Assembly: GCF_042453785.1 (NCBI RefSeq)
Contig: NC_091668.1
Location: 9,258,001-9,322,000, forward strand
Direction of reading: 5' to 3'
Origin: Malus domestica
Taxonomy: Eukaryota > Streptophyta > Magnoliopsida > Rosales > Rosaceae
DNA length: 64,000 nt
Positions 1 through 12,856 of the stretch are shown in pieces. Made by a program: the position numbers and the translations under genes. Numbering within the stretch: position 1 is the first letter of the stretch; every line of letters starts with the position of its first letter. The notes under the pieces are model-generated. The model was not told the origin of the DNA. It saw only the letters and a list, made by a program, of their open reading frames with translations, and searched no databases.

Positions 1-390
1 CAAGTGGATGATTTAATATTTTTTTGTTGGTTTTGAGAACCCCACTTTCAACACTGCATCAAACACCATAATTAACTTTCTACTGTTAACTCTCTCTCCC
101 CTCATCCTCTCTTTCGCGCCTCATTCTTTTTCTTATTATTTTATTATTTTTCTCTCCCTCGTTTCAGCCGATTCCCTCACCTCTCTCTTTTTCCACACAC
201 TCGCACTCATTTCTCCTTCCTTCTTTTCTTTTCATTTAACTCTCTCTTCTGTAAACCCAGCGAGCCTTACCTCGCTTTCTCCCTCAGCTCTGTACACGCT
301 GCACGGAAGGTGCAGCAGCACCAATCCAATATCACCATCGCCGCTCCAGCGAGCTCAACAGGAATTGCTAAACCACACCAGACCACCATG

Positions 391-434
<44 letters not shown>

Positions 435-2054
435 CTCTCTCTCTCTCTCTCTGGCACTCTCCCCTCTCTATGAAATCATCAGTGCCACCTCGCCTCACCG
501 ACTCTGACGACGTCGTCGATTCCACTCTTTTCCGTGAACCAGCACCATCATCATCACTTCATTCATTTTCTCAAACCCAGGCCAAAACCCTTGAATCTCA
601 AACCCAGGCCAAAACCCTTAAATTTCGACAGTGACAGAGACCAATGTACACTAACCCTCCGACGAACCACTGGTGAGTTTCGATAATTCCGAGCAAGGTA
701 AGGTTTAGACCACCTGTTTTTGCATCCCTCGCCTCATTTTAACGACGATTGACTCCTTAGACGTGAATTTTGGTTGTGTTATTGTAGAAACCATCTCGGG
801 GGAAAATTTTCCCAAATTCCGACGAAGGACCCGCGGGGTTACAGGTATTTTCCGGCTAACTCCAGCCACGGCTCAGCCCCAATTAGGTATATTTCTGTTT
901 CTTATCCCTTGAGCTTCATTTTGGCTTTTGAATATTTAAATTTGGTTGAGAAATGAACCGTTTATAGCTTTGAAGTTTTTCGGCCACCTTCCCTGCGTTT
1001 CCGGTCTTCTTCTTCTTTGGGTCCGGCGACGCGCGAGTCCAAACGAACGGGTCAACCCGACGCGGTACCAAAAAGGGGGCTTAAGCCCAGACCTTTAGCC
1101 CAACCTGACCCAAAGCTTCGGGGCGACCCCAAGTCCAAACAGGTCAACCAGACCTAGAACAGGCCCAAACCCATGACCCTCTAACTTGGATCTGAATCTG
1201 AACCCGAAAATATTCCTCGTGTTGACTTTTTTGAATTTTTTTTTTGAATTCCTCTAAGGATAATTTCGATGCCCCAAGTCCGTTTTTGACATCTATTTAG
1301 TGAAATTTCAAAGTTTTAACGTAATTGATCGTCGAGGCGGCTGTGTTGACTTTTTAGCGTTGACAATTGATTTTTTTACAAAATTTTGCCGTGGCCCTCT
1401 TGGCATATTTCCATGCTTTGATTCCGAATCCGTACTCCGTTTTCCCAAATTTAGTTGTTTAAGTTGAGACTCCAGCTTTCCCAGCTCGAATGGATGTGTC
1501 ATCGTAAATATCTGTGAATGGGTCTTTTCATTTTTACGTATATATATGTATATGTATTTTTCTATGACAACTGTTTTTATATATTATAATGGATATGTCA
1601 TGTTTAGCTTTACAAATAGATTTTTCGTACACTTTATGTTAATATTATTTGTGAGCATAAATTTGTGGCATGACATCCTTACCTTTTATCTGCTCATTAA
1701 TACATGTTTGCATGGTGTCTCTTAGTTATTTATACTGTCCTAGGCCAAGGACTAGCTTCACGTGTAGTTCACATGCACCGTTTACATTCGTTTTGGATCC
1801 AGAGTTAGGTGCCAGCCCGTCCTTTTGTGTAATGTTTTGGACTCGTATGTGATGCAAATAGCGCAGCTCACGTGATGTAATACTAGAATGTCAAATCTAT
1901 ACCCAGTCTGTTCCATTGTTTGAAAATCTCTGCAATGGACTTGTGCGCCTACATAAATTAATGAGCATTGATTTCTTAGAATATCGAATTGAGATTAATG
2001 TTGATGTACCCTACATCTTTGACTCACTTCTATTGCATGGTACCTATTACATAT
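1..2054. other. Gene-free left flank
   Basis: I see no supportable gene here. The first kilobase is C/T-rich and GC-variable, with proline/serine-like low-complexity reading frames only. A short direct repeat (about 24 bp, two copies, each ending in CCAAAACCCTT) lies at about 574-623. The rest is ordinary AT-rich intergenic DNA, possibly old retrotransposon sequence, which I cannot assign. Confidence 0.5.
393..452. repeat. Compound (AT)19(CT)11 microsatellite
   Basis: A run of AT dinucleotides (393-430) passes directly into a run of CT dinucleotides (431-452). It gives rise to artefactual reading frames encoding alternating Ile/Tyr and Leu/Ser. Confidence 0.97.
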
Positions 2055-2063
2055 TATTATTTA

Positions 2064-3200
2064 GGGTTAAACTCTGTTTACTACCCTCATGTTTCGTGGT
2101 TTTCAACAATTAGTACTTCAAGTTTTTTTCGTCCCAGAATCATACCTAAATTGTTAATTTTGGGACAGTCTCATACATCCGTTAGTCAAACTGTTAATTT
2201 TCCCGTTAAGTGATGACGTAACGCCTATGTAGACAATGATTGGGTGCCATGTGTCATTAAAAATATTTAAAATAATTAATTAAATAAAAGTTTTAAAAAA
2301 AAATTCATCCCTTCACCCCCTTGCCCCCAACCTAGAAGAGGAAGAAAAAAAAAAAAGAATCTGCAACCCAGAAGAAGAAGAAAAAAAATAGAAAAACCGA
2401 ATCTGCAATCCAGAAGAAGGAGGAGGAAGAAAAAAAAAACTGAATCTGCAACCTAGAAGAAGAAGAAAAAAAAAAACAGCAGCCCAAACCCAGTTCATCT
2501 CCCTCCCCCTCCCCCCCCCACGCCCCACGATCGCGAATGTGAACCCAAACCACGAACTCCATATTTTTGGGATTTTCTGTGTGGGTGAATTGCGAAAATA
2601 CTTTGAGATGATTTTTTGATTGGTTTTGTGGTAGATCTCCATTAATCTAGAAGTGATGAACTGGGTTTTTTTTTTCCTTCTTCTTCTTCTGGGTTGGGGG
2701 CGGGATTGGGTTTTTTTTTTCCTTCTTCTTCTTCTTCTGGGTTCTTGTTCTTCTGGGTTGGTGGCGCGGGGGAAGAAGAGATGGGTTTTTTTTTTTTTTT
2801 TCTTCTTCTTCTTTTTCTTCTGGGTTGCATATTCGGTTTTTTTTTTCTTCATCTTCCTTCTTCTTCTAGGTTGCAAATTTGGTTTTTTTTTTTCTTTCTT
2901 CTTCTTCTTTTGGGTTGGGGGCGAAGGGTTGGGTTTTTTTTTAATTTTTTAATTTTTAATTTTTAATTTTTATAACTTTTATTTAGTTAATTATTTTAAT
3001 ATTTTAATGACACGTGGTGCCTAGTCATTGTCCACATAAGCGTCACATCATCACCTAACGGGAGAATTAACAGTTTGACTAACGGATATACGAGACTATC
3101 CCAAAATTAATACTTTAGGTATGACTCTGAGACGAAAAAAACTTGATGTACTAAATGTTGAAAACCATGAAACATGATGGTAGTAAACAGAGTTTAACCC
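2064..3200. mobile_element. Mutator-type foldback element (non-autonomous)
   Basis: The two ends are inverted copies of each other over roughly 230 bp. The left end begins GGGTTAAACTCTGTTTACTA and the right end is its reverse complement. A perfect 9-bp direct duplication, TATTATTTA, flanks it (2055-2063 and 3201-3209), which is the hallmark length of Mutator-like elements. The inner part is also mirror-like: purine-rich GAAGAAGAA and A-runs on the left (about 2330-2490) face pyrimidine-rich TTCTTCTTC and T-runs on the right (about 2660-2940), so almost the whole 1,137 bp can fold into one hairpin. No transposase is present. Superfamily follows from TSD length and long TIRs. Confidence 0.9.
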
Positions 3201-3209
3201 TATTATTTA

Positions 3210-4724
3210 ATATTTTTGTGAAACCATATACTTGTTTTAGAACGAGGGATTACACTTTTCGAAAAAGTTTCACAAAACTTTATTTTCAGGCCCACTCATC
3301 CTTGTTTTTTGCCCCTCTAGGATTTTAGTGGCAGAGGTTTTGTGACGACGAGAATTGCTTGTAAAAGCTATCATGTAGAAGACTTCTCCTTTCGGTATAA
3401 ATTTCCTTACTCTTCTTTTACTGCAATTTATCTGTGCTCTGACATCACTTGTGTGATATGGGTTCAATCCTGCTCACATGCGCACTCTAAATTAGTCACT
3501 TTTAGGTTTTAATTTATTTACTTTTTTCACATCACTACACTTTATGGCTTCGTCACCTTCCAGGTGTTGGCCAGCACATCGCAATTCGGGTGTCTAGTAA
3601 CCTGTTTTTTCTTTTAGTATATATATAATATAATTTTAGCATTGATCCTAAAGCCAACTCGGTGTGAATTTCCATCAAATTTAGTATATGAATGCACATG
3701 AGCCTCTTTTTAGAAGTAACTAGCAATGGTGCCCGCATGATGCTGCGAATTTTAAAATTGTATAAAACATGCAAAAAGTACTAAACACCTATAATAAGCA
3801 ACAATATTTACATATAGGTGTCCAAGTGTCTATATCTTGGTCATTGGATTTTGGCGCAGAGTTCACAAATTTCTATGAGTTTGAGCTAAAGAGTTTGATG
3901 AACTTGCTCTAAACTCCAATGAATTACAGGGCTGCTATCTGTCTGCAGCTCATCATCAAGCTCAGTATGCTTTTGACCTCAACTCTCCATTTATAACTTG
4001 ACCTTTCGCAAAAACTCAATACCGATCTACTCCTGCATGATCAGAGCATTAATCTACCTTAGTTAGAGTTCTAAAACTGAATTCAACTCATAAATCCAAT
4101 TCTAAATTACCAAACAACTAAAAAAAAACAAATTTAGCATCAGTTAACACTTCAAATAGACAAAAAACACAACATACAATCTTGCACCGTTATATCAAAA
4201 TCCGAAAATAGATGATCATAAAAAAGCACATCGACGATCAAAGCAAAATGTATTTTACTTATGCAAAGGTTTGCATTTTTTTTTATACCCAACCCTCAAA
4301 CTTGCAGAAATCAGACAAAAGCAAAAATTAAGATGTAGAGATGTACTCAAATATACTATGTGGAGGCAAAGCTTAGAGGTTTGTGAAGCAAACCGCGACA
4401 TAAGCTGTAGCCATTTGAACAAACTAGAGGCACTTCAGCCTCTGTTCCGCCTCCTCAGTCTAAAAAATTACAAAATCATTTCAATAAATACATTAACACT
4501 TAAAAATAAATAAATTTGTGTTCATCTATTTCGGTTCATACTGTGTGAAAGGAGGCATTATCATATATGCATATTCCACAAAAGCATATGGCATGTAAAA
4601 GAGTATGTATGACCCTCTATCTAAATGCTGATTGATATCTGGTCAAATGCAACAAAAAATTAATATTCAGGAAAAGTAACAGAACATTAGAAGTTAAAAT
4701 TCAGAAAGGATCTAAACTATTTAC
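3210..4724. other. Intergenic, nothing recognised
   Basis: AT-rich DNA without a supportable gene, RNA gene or element end. Confidence 0.5.
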
Positions 4725-4894
4725 CATTTCAGATAACTTAAATCATAGAGATCCTCATCGTGTGTCCAGTCATCCATGCTAAATTCCAGAAATGAACGAC
4801 ATCCATTAGAATAAAGCCACGGACCATTCTCGATTTTCCGACAATTAGGGCATGGCATTGCCCTCTTTACATTGTAAGGCTGAACCAATGTAAT
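4725..4894 (-). pseudogene. RFI2-like RING-finger protein, relic exon
   Basis: On the minus strand an exon-like block has an acceptor (TTTCAG, just above 4894) and a donor (GTAAAT, just below 4725). It encodes the second half of a RING finger, with AMPCPNCRKIENGPWLYSNG followed by a segment containing EFSMDDWTHDEDLYDLSY. This resembles plant RFI2-type RING E3 ligases, in which the Cys-Pro-x-Cys pair completes the zinc site. I could not find the upstream exon with the first CxxC and CxHxxC ligands, nor any downstream exon. The residues just before AMPC are unlike the family. It is therefore best read as a lone decayed exon; a very divergent gene remains possible. Confidence 0.6.
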
Positions 4895-7800
4895 CTGAAA
4901 GGATGTAAAAAAAAATCAAGGATCATGAAAGCTCGGTATCATCTTTACTGAAAAGGCATAACTAAACTTATGCCCTTAATAACTATATAAATATGCTTGA
5001 ATCTCGCAAGATTTTGGCTCAGTAAAATTTCTCGTGTTTTACTTTCTTTGTTGACTAAGTATTTAGCAAAAACCAAATAAGCACTGGTGACAAAGAGTAA
5101 ACGAAATGCGTATCACACTCAGACTGTCAGACACAAACCTTAGAAAGATTATTTCCACTACCACAACCTTGTTGGTTTGATATATGTTTCACTGAGATGA
5201 AAAAAAAAAAACATGAAAAATTAGTCCCAATAAAGAGGTCAAGCAACATTTAACAGTAAGGAGAAGAATAAAATCATGAAGTAGGACCAACTGAAAATAA
5301 TTGAAAGAAAGGAGGAATAAAACTCAATTAACCTCATAAAAGAAATTTTATCATCACAATTGAACACTCAAACACATAGTAAACCCCACCTTACTATTTC
5401 ACAGCAGAATCAGTAAATCTTTTACTTGAAGTTGAATGCTCTCCAAATGGAGATTGAGCTTGTTCAGAATTCATGTGGTCTCATCTAGAAAATCTTAGTT
5501 TAAGCCCTTAAACCATCCTTACATAATTGGTCAGTCTGTTCCTAATTTCTTCCTTCATCCCACACATATGCGCTCTAAAAACACAAACTCACCTTCCCCA
5601 TAAATACGATTTCCCAACAATATACTTCCTAAGAAAATAATACTGAAAACTTAAAAAATGCCAGGTTGATACTTTGGCTTGCAAGGAGTACCAGTTATGG
5701 TCTTAGCAATTAAGAGAATAATGTAATTTTTTGAGGAAAAATCATAGAGACAAAAGATCGAAACAAATGGCTTACCAATTGAGTCAACTCCCATCTGAAA
5801 CAAAGGAAGCATGCCAACAGGAAACAGACCTAAAAAAATCAAACGCTAATAAGAAGAAATATTGGAGAATCTAATATACACGAAATATTTAAGATTTTGA
5901 AAAATTAAGAATTAAATTATATCAATACAATTCTGAGTGTATCAAATTGAAAATTTTGAAAAGAGCATACCAGGTTTTGTGTTGATTGGATCAAAAGGTA
6001 CCTGATATTGCTAAACCCTCAAGAAACCCAAGCAAAATCAAACAATTCCTAACAATTGACAAAGAGGGTTGAAAAGGACCAAAACTATATTTAATCAAAC
6101 AAACAGATGAAAGCGTGGATTTTTATTAGCTTAGCCACATACCCATCTCGTCATTTGCCTGAAACCCCAATTTTCTACTAGTTCACAACACATTGGCAGC
6201 AATTTATACAAATTCTAACAACAAATTGTCAAAAACAATGAGAAAAATTACCAAAATTTCAAATCGCTTGGGGGTTCAGAGTAATTACCAGAGAGATGAA
6301 AGCAAAAAAAAAAAAACAAAAAAAACAAAATTAAGCCCATTTTTTCAAAATCTGAGAAATACAGTGCAATTTCTGAAAAAATAAAAGGAGTGAGAAAACC
6401 CTAAAATCCCCAAGAGCCCTAATTTATAAACCCTAAAATCCCTCCTTAACTTTAGAATAGATAATTCGGAGAGACCCACTAGCACGAAGTTGGTGTCACG
6501 ACAAATGCTCCAAATTTTGCCAAAATTCATAACTTTTTTTTTTTTTTTTTGAACAAAATTCATAGTACTAATTTTAATAAACTTTTAATTCAAAGACCAA
6601 AGGTACAATTTGCCATTCAGTAACCGATACTCTGATTTACTGACATATACATGGTTTCTTTTCAGAGACCAAAGCTACAATTTGCCATTCAGGAGCCCTA
6701 GATTATATTACTTGTGCCATGAGACCTTGAGAGTGGAAGAGCTGCACCAGCAACAAGACCAAGTGAACAGAAGTCTGACCCAGTTAAGGGTAATTTAGAG
6801 AAGGAAACAAGATGCAGATGACGGCTTTACTGCAGTAACAGAAAGCAATTAGCCAAATATGCTTATGCACTGGTGCGGGTTCGACAATAAGGGTACGTAA
6901 TTTGCAAAACCAAATAAGGGTAATTTGGGGCTTTTAAATATTCATTAAAGTATCACCGGTTACGCACCCGCTTTTTCGTAAACACGGAATTGAAATTATG
7001 ATTTTTTATACTCATTCCTTTACACTAAGGTAGGGATGGACTCGAAAAATCGAAAAAGAAAACGAACCAATTGAAAACCAAAACTATGAAAACCAAAACC
7101 GAACACAAAACTATTAGTTCAGTTTCGTTTTTGGTGGTTCGAAAACTAAACCGAGTTTGGTATTCATTTTCAAGTCCAATTTCAAGTCAACTATTAGCCT
7201 GATTTCTCAAATGTTAGGTAAACCCAACTTAAAATGTTGAAAGTCTAGTTCATAATATATTTATTTCTTCATTTTCTCTCCATTTTCTAGGCTAACAAAA
7301 CAAAAGAAAAAAAAACAAGAACCGAACCTGACGAAACCAAAATAATTCGGTTTCTTCTTTATTAATTGCAAAAACTGAACTGAACTGAATATTAATTTCA
7401 GTGTTGCAAAAAAATTGAAAAGAATAAAACTGAACCTAGAATGCCCAAGATCTTTAAACCATACTCACAATTAGAAATAAACCTGGTATAGATTTTGGCT
7501 CAGCTTAGAAATGCGATTGATCTCATTCTCAACCTTGAAAGTGAGACCTGTTTGATCTGTTCAGAGCTCTACATTGATGGAAATTTGTTGTGTGTGTGAT
7601 CAAAACAACATCATGTACCATCATAAGATATTATTATAATATGAATAGACGACATATCATAGCACATAACAAGTGCATAGCTTATCTCTACTTTCTTTTC
7701 CTATGTGTGGGTTCGATAGGTGTATCATGACATTTTTTTATTCAACGATATTTACACGAAGGGATGGGGAGAATAAATTAGTTGCGAACTCAACATAACA

Positions 7801-8395
7801 AAGATTGAAACTTAAGACCTTTCACGTATAAATGAAGAGAAATACCACTAGACCGTAGTACTAAGTGACAAACGTATTATGACTTAGGAACAATTCTTTT
7901 TACAAAAGCCCCAAAAGGGTGTAAACCTGAACATTTGAACAAGAAAAGGAGATACAGAAAACAGAAAATGAAAGTGATCTTCAACACCCTTAATATACAA
8001 GATTTAATTAGGCCATTAAAGAGAGGAAAAAAAGAAAAGAAAACTTGATGGAAACCCTAAATTATGTAGAGCTTCGTGTCATCGCATGTATGGGAATTCC
8101 TCCACTTATTATTGCCTCATCTTCCAATTCCAACTTCCATTGTAGAATCAAGTGGTGTCTTTTCACGCTGATTGCTACTAACTGAAAACAGGCAAACTTC
8201 CATTATAAATATTTCTGAAGCTAAATTGCTATTCGGACTCGCTCTTTGAGCGGCTCATACTCAAACTTGCTTATGTTTTGCATAGAGTCGCTCAAAGTGA
8301 GTCTGAATAGCAATCCAATCCTTAAAGCTAAAAGGCTATAGCCATGTAAATTTGACACTTTAAAAAAAAAAAATTAATGAGAACAAAAGTAAGCT
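4895..8395. other. Intergenic, interspersed repeat fragments only
   Basis: No intact gene. At 7031 a TAGGGATGG motif followed by AACCGAAAA-type repeats resembles the left end of a hAT-type MITE, but no matching right end was found. At about 7807-7867 lies a copy of an interspersed repeat (core AAATACCACTA) seen again at 18241-18299. The rest looks like ordinary intergenic DNA, the last part probably being the 3' flank of the Aux/IAA gene. Confidence 0.45.
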
Positions 8396-9927
8396 TCACG
8401 TACGCTGTAGAGTGGAAAGCTGTGAGCTCTTCAATACCTGAAGCCTCTTTGCCGTCGATACAAACATGCTGCATTATTAATAAAATGAAATGAGAACCAT
8501 GTCAAAAAATAAATCTCCAGCAACCGTTACAATTTGTGAAAATTGCAAGATATACAATATATTATGTATGTTTCTAATTAGTTGTTCTGTTTTTTACAAA
8601 TTAATGAATGATATTTCGTTTAAATTCTGAATCTCGAATACGAGAGTTTAGCCATTAATAGACAAAATAATGCTTGAGGTGTGACTAGTTGGTACCAATT
8701 TTATTTAGTAAAGTTGGTATTGGACTGCTTACTTCCATGGGACATCACCAACAAGCATCCTGTCTCCTTCATTATCCTCATAAAGTAGAGTATATTTCCC
8801 ATTGCCATGTAATGATTCAGTTGTTGATTTGGTCTCTCCCTTCTTGTCTTCTTTCTCCACACCACAACAAGTTCTTTGAGCTAAAATGGACACACAAAAA
8901 ATAGTAGAAAATAAATAAATCATTGATGTAAAACAAAATCAAAATAAATCTAGTAAATAATATCAAAGAATTAGTACTAAAGCTGAAATTCTGCACACAA
9001 AAAATAACCTGCAAGAAGACCTTGGAAGAGTTCATCTATGGCAAAAGAGAGTTTCTCATAACTATCATAGGCTTTGAGGTTAATTTTTCTTCCAATGGGA
9101 ACTCCTTCCATGTTGATCTTTACAAACATGTGGTCCTTGGAATAAGTAGTACTATCAGATTTTCCGTTTCCCTCCTTCAAAGTTTCATTTGGTGACTCCG
9201 AATCAGCTGCCGGCTTTGCGAAGCTTGATGGTGATGATCTGATTGCAAGATTTTTCCTGGATGAACGGATCGGAGGCCATCCGACAACTGGAGCTTGTGC
9301 AATTCTGCTTTTACTGGGGTAGCAAAGATAATAAAGTTTTCAAAAATTATGGTCTTGACCGAAGCATTTCTATTTATCATTCAATTCCACAACAGAGCTA
9401 ATTTCATGGCAACTATTCACCTACGTACTTTGTATACTTCATAATCAATTTTACATTAACTAGCTGATGATTATTATATGCTTAACTAAGATTAATTCCC
9501 TTAGCATGATCAAATCCGATGGATGACAGTTATTTGATAAAGAAGAAGATTAAGTAATTTCTTTATCTTAACCATCATTAGTTGAGGCAAATAAAGTAAG
9601 AAAATCTATAGAGTTGTACCTTTTCTGATCAGAGTCACGAGCTGCTGTTGAATTTGTAAGCTCAAAAGCACTTGCTGGAGGATCTGATGAGCTGTTTGCC
9701 AGCCACTTTCTCTCTTCTTTTTTCTCTTCATGACAGACTCTTTTGGCTTCATGAGAAATATTGTTCTTGTTGCAGCAACCAAGGGAAAGAAGTGACTGAT
9801 GATCTTCTCCTCCAGGAGGACCCAGCCTCAGCTCCAGCTTTTTGTCTTCAGCTGCAACATACCCTCTCTTATTTGCCCTTACAACTCCTTCATTATTCTC
9901 ACAAATCATACTATACAAATTATCCAT
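8396..9927 (-). CDS. IAA26: Aux/IAA auxin-response repressor (IAA18/26/28-type)
   Basis: Nuclear repressor that binds ARF transcription factors and is destroyed through TIR1/AFB when auxin is present. Four minus-strand exons: 9927-9620, 9313-9009, 8880-8733 and 8468-8396, total 834 bp, 277 residues, all junctions GT-AG and in phase. Domain I is an EAR motif LELRLGPPG (about 31-39); domain II is the degron VVGWPPIR (112-119); the PB1 domain (domains III/IV) begins at MFVKINMEGVPIGRKINLKA (165) and runs through YEDNEGDRMLVGDVPW. The C-terminus KRLQVLKSSQLS includes the usual basic stretch. I chose ATG 9927 because the upstream continuation of that frame has no earlier ATG. IAA26 is the closest relative I recall; paralogue identity is inferred. 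All degron and repression motifs look intact. Confidence 0.93.
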
Positions 9928-10163
9928 TTCGCACACTAAACTCTTCAAGTCTGAAAACCTGAAAACTGAAATGGTTATCAAACGAGCTCTAAACTTTTCA
10001 AATCCCAAAGTAATTAACTTAAGAACAAAAATATAAAGAAATTAACAACTAGGGTTTGTGCGAAACATGGAAAATTCTACTTAAGGGACCCAAAAACTGT
10101 GAAGTAGCTAGCCTTGAGAACCCTGAGGAGATGAGTAGTACAACGCAGTGTGGTTGTAAGGAG

Positions 10164-10170
10164 ATATATA
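10164..10170 (-). promoter_or_regulatory. Likely TATA box of the Aux/IAA gene
   Basis: The minus strand reads GCTATATATC here, about 240 bp upstream of the chosen ATG. Position and sequence fit a TATA element; an intron in the 5' leader cannot be excluded. Confidence 0.45.
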
Positions 10171-10198
10171 GCAAATTCTTCCAATAACCTGCTTTTTG

Positions 10199-10204
10199 GA
10201 GACA
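10199..10204 (-). promoter_or_regulatory. Auxin response element TGTCTC
   Basis: The canonical ARF-binding hexamer TGTCTC occurs on the minus strand about 30 bp beyond the TATA candidate. A second copy lies at 10633-10638. Aux/IAA genes are commonly auxin-induced through such sites. A hexamer also occurs by chance, so support comes from position. Confidence 0.5.
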
Positions 10205-10632
10205 CTGTTTGGACTAGTTAATTATAGAGCACATGCAAGAATAGGAAAATGGTTGGGAAGATTCCTTGTCTGGAATTTTAGAATCAAAAATAGAAAATAT
10301 AGAGTGTTCAAAAACAAGTAACAACCGTGTAGCTGGAATAAGTGGCCGGTCACATATACATGACACTGTGACAAATGACCAAGACAGCATTCAGCTCAAA
10401 ATACACAATGTGCCTATATGTGTGGTGTGTGCGAGAGCGAGATAAGATAGAGAGATGAGTATGCTTATTGAGAAATTTTTATGTGTATTGGGAATACTTG
10501 TTACGCAGTGTAACTAGCGTACTACTTCACATGTTATATGGTTAATATGTTTCACTTCTAGGTTATATTGATAAATAAAATACATATGCGTTATAATTTG
10601 AATAGAATAATAACATCACGTAACAGTGTTTT

Positions 10633-10638
10633 GAGACA
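10633..10638 (-). promoter_or_regulatory. Second TGTCTC auxin response element
   Basis: TGTCTC on the minus strand, about 710 bp upstream of the Aux/IAA start codon, in the same orientation as the proximal copy. Confidence 0.35.
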
Positions 10639-10639
10639 T

Positions 10640-12856
10640 TGAAATATCTCTTGCTTATTATTCTCTTCCTTGAAAAATGGAAAAGAGGGAAGAAAAGAAA
10701 CACATGCCTAAATTATCTGGAAGCCACCCAACTTGCAAAGGCGTTGTGCTTTTTATTACCCTTTTTCTCATAATGCATGCCACATAAACCATTGTTGTGT
10801 GAGCTTATTGCTGAGAAGGGGTCCATAAGTCTGGCTAATAGACGAAATGACATCAATCAGGTGAAGCACAACTGTCCGTTTGTTAACTTTAAGCAACTTC
10901 AAAACTCAATTAGGTTAATATTCATTGAGGAAGGTTTTAAGATTGTCATCAAGCTCGCATTTGGGAGAAATACAATTATGTGTATGATTAGTGAATCGCG
11001 TGAAGAAAAAGATAGATACATGGTTGTATAGGGTTGACGGTTTAGGCAGAGTATTTAATTAATTAAAATTCAAACTCTTGATTAAGTTTGAGTTGTGCCT
11101 ATCAGATTTAAACTTCTGGGGGCTCAATATTGAATCACAAGTGACTTTGACTGGGATTAGATTTGAAGGAACAGTCGGATATATGCAGCAGTTGCCACAG
11201 CACTAAATTGTAAATTCATGGAGAAGACTTCTTAGTCACCAAAAAGTAGTGGTCCTTCAACTCCACTAGCTAAGCCACGCAAAAGTGCTTGTAGAAATCC
11301 TTGGATACTAATTATAGTCACACCCAAATCTTAACAACATGGTTAAGCTGGTTTAAGACTCCCATAATTGCTTTTTTCATGCTTAATCATGGAGATTTAT
11401 GTCCTTTTACGCCAGAAATTCTTAGCTATCTTTTTGTGTTTGTTTTTCTTCTATGATAAGAGAAATAGATACTAGAAGATATACAACTAATTACACAACA
11501 CGTTCTCTCTTTTAAGCACACCCTTGCATTTGATGGGTTGGGTTGGTGGTGAAAGCCTAGCTTCGATTACTCCAATTTTGAAGCGTGCCTTTCATTAATT
11601 TTTTATTTTGTCTGTTCTTGGAAGAAAGCAACTTATGATCAAATGTTCAATGAATATTGTACATACGGCAAAGTCATGATGATCATCATTTGCAAAGCCA
11701 CCCTTTTGCATTTGCCAGAACAAGAGGTGGCTAGTGGTAGAGCCCTACATCCCACTTAAAAAAGATTATCAATCACTGCCCTCAATCAGTCAATCAAATC
11801 TTTGATAAATCCCAACTTCAGTTTAGGCTCTTTTTGCTTTCTACCCTCTGCATATTCTTCACCCTTCTTGATTGTTGTTATCATTGCAAGTTTTCTACCC
11901 TCTTCATATTCTTCACCCTTCTTGATTGTTGTTATCATTGCAAGTTTTTCTGCGCTCTAACAAACCATCCAATATAGAATATATTATATACCAAACCAAT
12001 GCTCTTGGTGAATGATGCCCTCATATGTTTGAGAAGACTTCCGTCCTTTTCTTTAAAAGAATGAAAGTGTCAACAAAATCTCTTATATTCAGCTTCATTT
12101 AACCCTCGTCTTATTTGTTGATAAGGTTGATAATTTAAAGGATATAATGATTCTTTGAATCTTAGATATTAGATTTTAAGTGTTATATTTATGATGAAGA
12201 AGATAAAACATAAGCGATTATCCAATCTAAAAATTGAAACTAAAAAGTATTAAATTTAAGCTCTACATATTGATTATGCATCTTAAATCGCGTCAGTAAA
12301 TAAGATTAAAGTTCAAGAAGATTGAAGTGATGTTTTCTCGATAACCAAAGTGTAGAAAAGAACTCTACATGTGAGGTATAAGACATATATTCATGCATCT
12401 TTGTTATTCACAATATACACCAAATTCATCGGTGACTCTGATAAGTAGAAGAACTTGGAATATTTCTTCTTTATAATGACTAAAACATTGAAAAATCATA
12501 CATACCAATGAGACTTATCACTCCCATCAAGTCATGAGTGATTGCATATATTCATAAAACAGAAGTGCAAATTTATTAATCCCATAAGAGGGCTAAGATA
12601 ATACATAATTTAGAATTGCATGCAAACCATAAAAGATCTACATCTGCATTATTGGTACTCTAGTTAAGATCCATATTTTTTGGAATACATATAACTTAAC
12701 CTTTATGGCCAACCAAAATTGAAAAACTGCATAGTACTCCTTGATATTTTAATGGTGCTCTATAAAACCCTAGGACCATAAAATGATAAAATGGTGCTGA
12801 TGATAGCTCTTTTTCTCCATATTATCAACTTGGCACCTCAGGTAAATATGTGGCAC
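10640..12856. other. Intergenic between the Aux/IAA and AHP genes
   Basis: No gene recognised. The stretch contains distal promoter of the Aux/IAA gene and the 3' flank of the AHP gene. One 54-bp tandem duplication lies at 11838-11946. Confidence 0.5.
11838..11946. repeat. 54-bp tandem duplication
   Basis: A block beginning TTTCTACCCTCT and ending ATTGCAAG occurs twice in direct succession with almost no differences, indicating a recent local duplication. Confidence 0.9.

Noticed and set aside
365-634. Small frame with alternating Ile-Tyr and Leu-Ser
   Set aside because: Microsatellite translation; no homology-like or domain-like content.
2313-2876. Long minus-strand frame rich in Lys, Arg and Glu
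   Set aside because: It is the translation of GAA/A-run low-complexity DNA inside the foldback element, with mirror frames on the other strand.
7031-7440. hAT-type MITE starting TAGGGATGG
   Set aside because: No matching right end or 8-bp duplication could be found.
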